Source: Lachnospiraceae bacterium (GTDB lineage Bacteria > Bacillota > Clostridia > Lachnospirales > Lachnospiraceae). Taken from it: a stretch of 10,442 bases of DNA. The notes under the pieces are model-generated. The model worked only from the letters and a program-made list of their open reading frames with translations. It was not told the origin of the DNA and made no database searches. Below are positions 7,298-10,442 of the stretch, one piece after another. Position numbers and translations under genes: made by a program. The DNA is taken from assembly GCA_017483425.1 (NCBI GenBank), contig JAFUWM010000288.1, positions 1 through 10,442 on the forward strand, in the 5' to 3' direction. The number at the start of each line of letters is the position of its first letter. Position 1 is the stretch's first letter.

Positions 7298-8337
7298 GCG
7301 AGAAAGCAAAAGCAAAAAAGAGCTTCAACAGCAACACGATGCTCCTGCTCATCACGATAGCGCTGTTTATAGTGCTCTACGCAGGCGGCTGTATTGCTTA
7401 TGGATCAAAGGGATTTACGCATTTCCAGACATTCCTTAATATCCTTATAACAAATGCCGGTCTTATATGCGTTACCTGCGGTATGACCTGTGTCATGCTG
7501 ACAGGAGGCATTGATATCTCCGTGGGCGCGCTGATCGCCATGGACTGTATGCTTCTTGCCGTAGGTATGTCAAACGGCATAGGCGCGGTACCGATGATAC
7601 TTATAGTTCTTATAATAGGTATTGTGTTCGGTATCTTCCAGGGCTTCCTTGTCGGATATCTGGAGATCCAGCCATTCATCGTGTCAATGGCGGGTATGTT
7701 CTTCTGCAGAGGCATGACGGCTGTCATATGTACGGATCAGGTTTCGATCACGCAGGAGATAAGCCCTACCTTTTATGCATGGGCTAATGCAAAGGTGATA
7801 GTGCCTTTCGGCGGATATACAAACAATAAGGGCAAGTATATGGCTCCCTATGTAAGACCCGGAGTGATAGTTGCGCTTCTTGTACTCATAATCATATTCA
7901 TAGTGCTGCGTTATACAAAGTTCGGACGTTCTCTCTATGCAGTAGGCGGAAGCGAGACATCCGCGGCTATGATGGGACTTAATGTGAAGCAGATAAAAAT
8001 GAAAGCATATATGCTGTCATCATTCCTCTGCTCCATCGGAGGCATTTGCTACTGCCTTAATACCATGGCGGGTTCCGTATCACAGGCTACGGGACTTGAG
8101 ATGGATGCCATATCATCCGCTGTCATAGGCGGCACGCTGCTTACCGGAGGTGTCGGAAATGTCATAGGATCATTCTTCGGAGTGCTCATAAACGGAACTA
8201 TCTCTTCGATAGTCAAGACCAACGGAAAGCTGGCTTCATCATGGCCTAATATCCTTACGGCAGCGCTGCTGTTCGTATTCATAGTAATCCAAAGTCTGTT
8301 TGCGGCTTTGAGGGCGAGACAGTCGGGCAACAGATGA
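7294..8337 (+). CDS. yjfF: YjfF-like sugar ABC importer permease
   Basis: This is the second permease of the importer, 347 residues, with the same multi-span architecture. The N-terminus is basic and cytoplasmic (MSEKAKAKKS), followed by a first hydrophobic span. TGGIDISVGAL starts at 70, IQPFIVSMAGMFFCRGM is the mid-membrane block, YAVGGSETSAAMMG (~215-228) is the cytoplasmic ATPase-facing loop, and GGTLLTGGVGNVIGSFFGV starts at 279. These last two blocks closely track E. coli YjfF and separate it from YtfT. Start and stop are both in four-base ATGA overlaps with neighbours, with GGGGGTGAGG (7282-7291) before the ATG. Such overlaps imply coupled translation and equal amounts of the two permeases. 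Ile codons are mainly ATA, unlike SBP1. Confidence 0.95.
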   Translation: MSEKAKAKKSFNSNTMLLLITIALFIVLYAGGCIAYGSKGFTHFQTFLNILITNAGLICVTCGMTCVMLTGGIDISVGALIAMDCMLLAVGMSNGIGAVPMILIVLIIGIVFGIFQGFLVGYLEIQPFIVSMAGMFFCRGMTAVICTDQVSITQEISPTFYAWANAKVIVPFGGYTNNKGKYMAPYVRPGVIVALLVLIIIFIVLRYTKFGRSLYAVGGSETSAAMMGLNVKQIKMKAYMLSSFLCSIGGICYCLNTMAGSVSQATGLEMDAISSAVIGGTLLTGGVGNVIGSFFGVLINGTISSIVKTNGKLASSWPNILTAALLFVFIVIQSLFAALRARQSGNR

Positions 8338-9485
8338 CAGGCTGGCAGGAGATAGAAGCTGCATTTATAAAGAAAACGCATTTTAATCGCAAACGACAAA
8401 GTTCTTTTTGCTTTGTCGTTTGCGTTTTCTTTATTGTTGCCGCGATTTCCTTGGTTTTATCCGGCTGCGGGCAAACAGACGGCCCGGATACTGACGGCAA
8501 AAAAACAGATAAGGTTCAGATAACAGACGAAAAGATAACCGTGGGGCTGTCACAGATCGGCAGCGAGTCCGACTGGCGCATGGCATCCACGGCATCGGTA
8601 AGGTCTGCTTTTTCATCAGCCGCGGGCTATGATCTTATTTTTGATGATGCCCAGCAGAAACAGGAAAACCAGCTTAAGGCAATACGTGAATTCATAGATC
8701 AGGGGGTAGACTACATCATTCTTGATCCCATAGTTGAGACAGGCTGGGACTCCGTGCTTTCAGAGGCAAAGGAGGCAGGAATACCTGTCATAGTCTATGA
8801 CAGACGGATAGAGGTTGATGATGATTCCCTCTATACCTGCTGGATAGGCTCTGATTTCAAGCTGGAGGGAGAGAGAGCCTGCGTCTGGTTGCAGGAATAT
8901 CTGGAAAGCAGCGGAGTAGACAGAAATATAAATATAGTCGATATGCAGGGAACCCCCGGAGCTTCTGCGCAGATAGGACGCACGGCAGCGCTTGAGGAAG
9001 CGGTAATGCTTAATAAAAACTGGCGCATCATCGCGCAGGACACGGGAGACTTCACTACCGCGAAGGGCAAGGAAGTCATGGTAGATTGGCTTACAAAGTA
9101 CGGCAGTGATATCAACGTGGTCTATGCCGAAAATGACAATATGGCCTATGGAGCCATCGAGGCAATAGAAGCCAGAGGCTATAAGGTGGGACTTGACATT
9201 GATAACGGAGAGTTTATGGTGGTTTCCTTTGATTCGTCCCATAACGGACTTCAGCTCACGCTTAATGGCAAGATAGCTGTAAATACCGAGTGCAACCCAC
9301 TCTACGGTCCCCGCCTTACCGAGATAATACAGACTCTGGAGTCAGGCGGCTCCGTCGAGAAAGAGACCTACATCGAGGAAGAGCAGTTTTCCGGCATATC
9401 CTACATAGGAACAATTCAGGTGCGCAACCATCCCTACACAGTCACGCACCTTACAGAAAACATAATTTCGGATAGACAATATTGA
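8334..9485 (+). CDS. Second YtfQ-like sugar-binding lipoprotein (SBP2)
   Basis: This is a second extracellular binding protein, 383 residues, paralogous to SBP1. A long N-region (24 residues, with KK and RKR) precedes a hydrophobic core and lipobox LVLSGC, with Cys45 the lipidation site. The binding domain starts near 68 (ITVGLSQIGSESDW). It keeps AQQKQENQ (106-113), a block I recall from E. coli YtfQ that SBP1 lacks, plus IDQGVDYIILDPI, AGIPVIVYDRR, GDFTTAKGKEVM and AENDNMAYGA. The ATG overlaps the yjfF stop (ATGA) with no clear ribosome-binding site, so translation is probably coupled. No other usable in-frame start precedes the signal peptide; the only TTG (8451) would leave no signal. The codons for R19-C30 lie inside a terminator-like hairpin. 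Codon use is ATA-rich like the permeases, suggesting modest expression. It could be an alternative-ligand receptor or a sensor, but the ligand is unknown. Confidence 0.92.
   Translation: MTGWQEIEAAFIKKTHFNRKRQSSFCFVVCVFFIVAAISLVLSGCGQTDGPDTDGKKTDKVQITDEKITVGLSQIGSESDWRMASTASVRSAFSSAAGYDLIFDDAQQKQENQLKAIREFIDQGVDYIILDPIVETGWDSVLSEAKEAGIPVIVYDRRIEVDDDSLYTCWIGSDFKLEGERACVWLQEYLESSGVDRNINIVDMQGTPGASAQIGRTAALEEAVMLNKNWRIIAQDTGDFTTAKGKEVMVDWLTKYGSDINVVYAENDNMAYGAIEAIEARGYKVGLDIDNGEFMVVSFDSSHNGLQLTLNGKIAVNTECNPLYGPRLTEIIQTLESGGSVEKETYIEEEQFSGISYIGTIQVRNHPYTVTHLTENIISDRQY
8367..8434 (+). terminator. Terminator-like palindrome inside the SBP2 signal-peptide codons
   Basis: Bases 8388-8401 pair perfectly (14 bp) with 8411-8424 around a 9-nt loop, followed by TTTTCTTTAT. 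Upstream, 8367-8376 also pair perfectly with this U-rich tail (8425-8434). The palindrome therefore totals 24 bp, with an 11-nt bulge (8377-8387) in the left arm. An A-rich lead and a U-rich tail on a long stem is the shape of a bidirectional intrinsic terminator. It lies 30-100 bp past the yjfF stop, the expected place for an operon terminator, yet an intact reading frame passes straight through it. It may act as an attenuator that lowers SBP2 relative to the permeases. Terminator activity is inferred. Confidence 0.7.
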
Positions 9486-9495
9486 CCAATAATTT

Positions 9496-9524
9496 AAGCC
9501 CCCGGCTGCAAATGCCGGGGGCTT
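9496..9524. terminator. Intrinsic terminator between convergent SBP2 and GH94 genes
   Basis: A perfect 11-bp GC-rich stem (9496-9506 with 9514-9524; core GCCCCCGGC against GCCGGGGGC) closes a 7-nt loop. On the plus strand it is followed by TTGTATTTAT, a fair U-tract, and lies 10 bp past the SBP2 stop. On the minus strand it sits 5 bp past the GH94 stop and is followed by an AT-rich stretch. It probably ends transcription from both sides, better on the plus strand. Confidence 0.9.
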
Positions 9525-9529
9525 TGTAT

Positions 9530-10441
9530 TTATCCCATGGTGATCTCTACATTAACATCCCTCTTGGATTTATTGTATGGTATTACGTTGCCTTCAACTT
9601 CGCTGCCGTCGACTATCATCTTTGCTACACCCTTGCAGACATCAGATGGATTCTTTACCGATATATGGTAAACGGCTCCCCTGTACTCACGGGTTATCTT
9701 GAAATCTCCGAAACCGTGAGGAGTGCAGGGATTTATCTGCAGCCCGTTAAGCGTCGGATAGACTCCGAGGATATACTGCGAGATGTCCGTGAAAGTCCAT
9801 GCCGCGGTTCCCGTGAGCCATGAATTCTTGCCCTGTCCGTGAAACTTCGCGTCGCGTCCCGCGACCATCTGTGAATATACATAAGGCTCGGTGCGGTGTA
9901 TCTCGGATATATCCTGCAGGTATGCGGGACAGGTCTTGCGATAGATCTCAAAAGCCCTGTCGCCGTCGCCTATAACCGTTTCGGCTATGGATACCCAGGG
10001 ATTATTGTGGCAGAATATACCCGCGTTCTCCTTGTATCCCGGAGGATATGAGGATATCTCGCCAAGCTCTACATGATAATGCGTATACGCCGGCTGGAGT
10101 ATCATGATGCCGTAATCCGTATCAAGCATTTCCTTAACGGAATCCATGGCGATCTTAGCCTCACCCGTCTCTACGCCGACTCCGGCAAGTACGCAGAAGC
10201 CCTGAGGCTCGATGTAGATCTTGCCCTCGTCGCACTCATCAGAGCCTACCTTGTTTCCATTTGCGTCATATGCCCTGACAAACCATTTGCCGTCCCAACC
10301 GGCGGTCAGCAAAGCCTTTGTCATCTTCTCGACCTCAGCTCTCGCGCGCTTTGCTTCGTCGCTCTTTCCGATGAAATCACAGAGATCCGCGTATTCATTA
10401 CCATATTTAACGAACATGCCGCCGATAAACACTGACTCGGC
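9530..10441 (-). CDS. GH94 glycoside phosphorylase, cellobiose phosphorylase-like (3' part)
   Basis: This is the C-terminal ~303 residues of a glycoside hydrolase family 94 enzyme. These cytoplasmic enzymes cleave a beta-linked disaccharide with inorganic phosphate to give a sugar 1-phosphate and a free sugar. The frame stays open to the right edge, so the N-terminal domains and the catalytic Asp (normally in a DWND-type motif shortly before the visible AESV) lie outside. Visible family blocks are GWDGKWFVRAYD, GKIYIEPQGF, a SSYPPGYKENAGIFCHNNPW stretch, EPYVYSQMVAGRDA and KNSWLTGTAAWTF, then the C-terminal beta domain. As recalled from GH94 structures, the His of FCHNNPW (codon 10007-10009) and the Thr-Gly of LTGTAAW (9809-9814) bind phosphate; both are present. 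Cellobiose is the likeliest substrate, but laminaribiose, chitobiose and cellobionate phosphorylases share these blocks. It converges on the transporter operon and so is transcribed separately. Confidence 0.92.
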   Translation of the reverse strand, partial: AESVFIGGMFVKYGNEYADLCDFIGKSDEAKRARAEVEKMTKALLTAGWDGKWFVRAYDANGNKVGSDECDEGKIYIEPQGFCVLAGVGVETGEAKIAMDSVKEMLDTDYGIMILQPAYTHYHVELGEISSYPPGYKENAGIFCHNNPWVSIAETVIGDGDRAFEIYRKTCPAYLQDISEIHRTEPYVYSQMVAGRDAKFHGQGKNSWLTGTAAWTFTDISQYILGVYPTLNGLQINPCTPHGFGDFKITREYRGAVYHISVKNPSDVCKGVAKMIVDGSEVEGNVIPYNKSKRDVNVEITMG

Positions 10442-10442
10442 A

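Noticed and set aside
1..10442. CRISPR arrays, insertion sequences, tRNA or rRNA genes
   Set aside because: No spaced direct repeats, transposase-like reading frames, terminal inverted repeats or RNA gene motifs were seen; coding sequence and the described gaps account for the window.

Overview
The window looks like a chromosomal segment from an anaerobic Bacillota, most likely a Lachnospiraceae member (Butyrivibrio/Roseburia-like). The pointers are moderate GC, strong AGGAGG ribosome-binding sites, the order uvrC-hprK-ROK glucokinase-murB, a lipoprotein-type sugar ABC system and a GH94 phosphorylase. The assignment rests on gene content and remembered family sequences; no search was possible.

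Layout. Positions 2-394 hold the 3' end of uvrC. Positions 447-3232 hold a tight same-strand housekeeping cluster: hprK (HPr kinase/phosphorylase), a ROK-family glucokinase and murB, probably led by an extended -10 promoter at 403-411. A 189-bp AT-rich gap (3233-3421) is the likely control region of a sugar-transport operon at 3422-9485. In order this holds a lipoprotein substrate-binding protein (SBP1), a two-domain ATPase, two permeases and a second lipoprotein substrate-binding protein (SBP2). The ATPase and permeases match the YtfR, YtfT and YjfF subunits of the E. coli galactofuranose importer motif for motif, and both binding proteins are YtfQ-like. A strong terminator at 9496-9524 closes the operon. 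On the minus strand, converging on the same terminator, is the 3' part of a GH94 (cellobiose phosphorylase-like) gene, cut by the window edge.

How the parts fit. The ABC system would capture a sugar outside the cell and import it with ATP. The GH94 enzyme would split a disaccharide in the cytoplasm with phosphate. Glucokinase would phosphorylate free glucose, and HPr kinase would read glycolytic intermediates and set carbon catabolite repression. No transcription regulator lies in the window.

The most unusual parts are in the operon's control. SBP1 has highly-expressed-type codon use and is followed by a long stem-loop (4627-4684) before the ATPase. SBP2 is a low-expression-type paralogue whose start overlaps the yjfF stop. 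Its signal-peptide codons are written inside a terminator-like palindrome (8367-8434): 24 bp of perfect complementarity interrupted by an 11-nt insertion. I see no wholly new multi-gene system, CRISPR array, mobile element or RNA gene.
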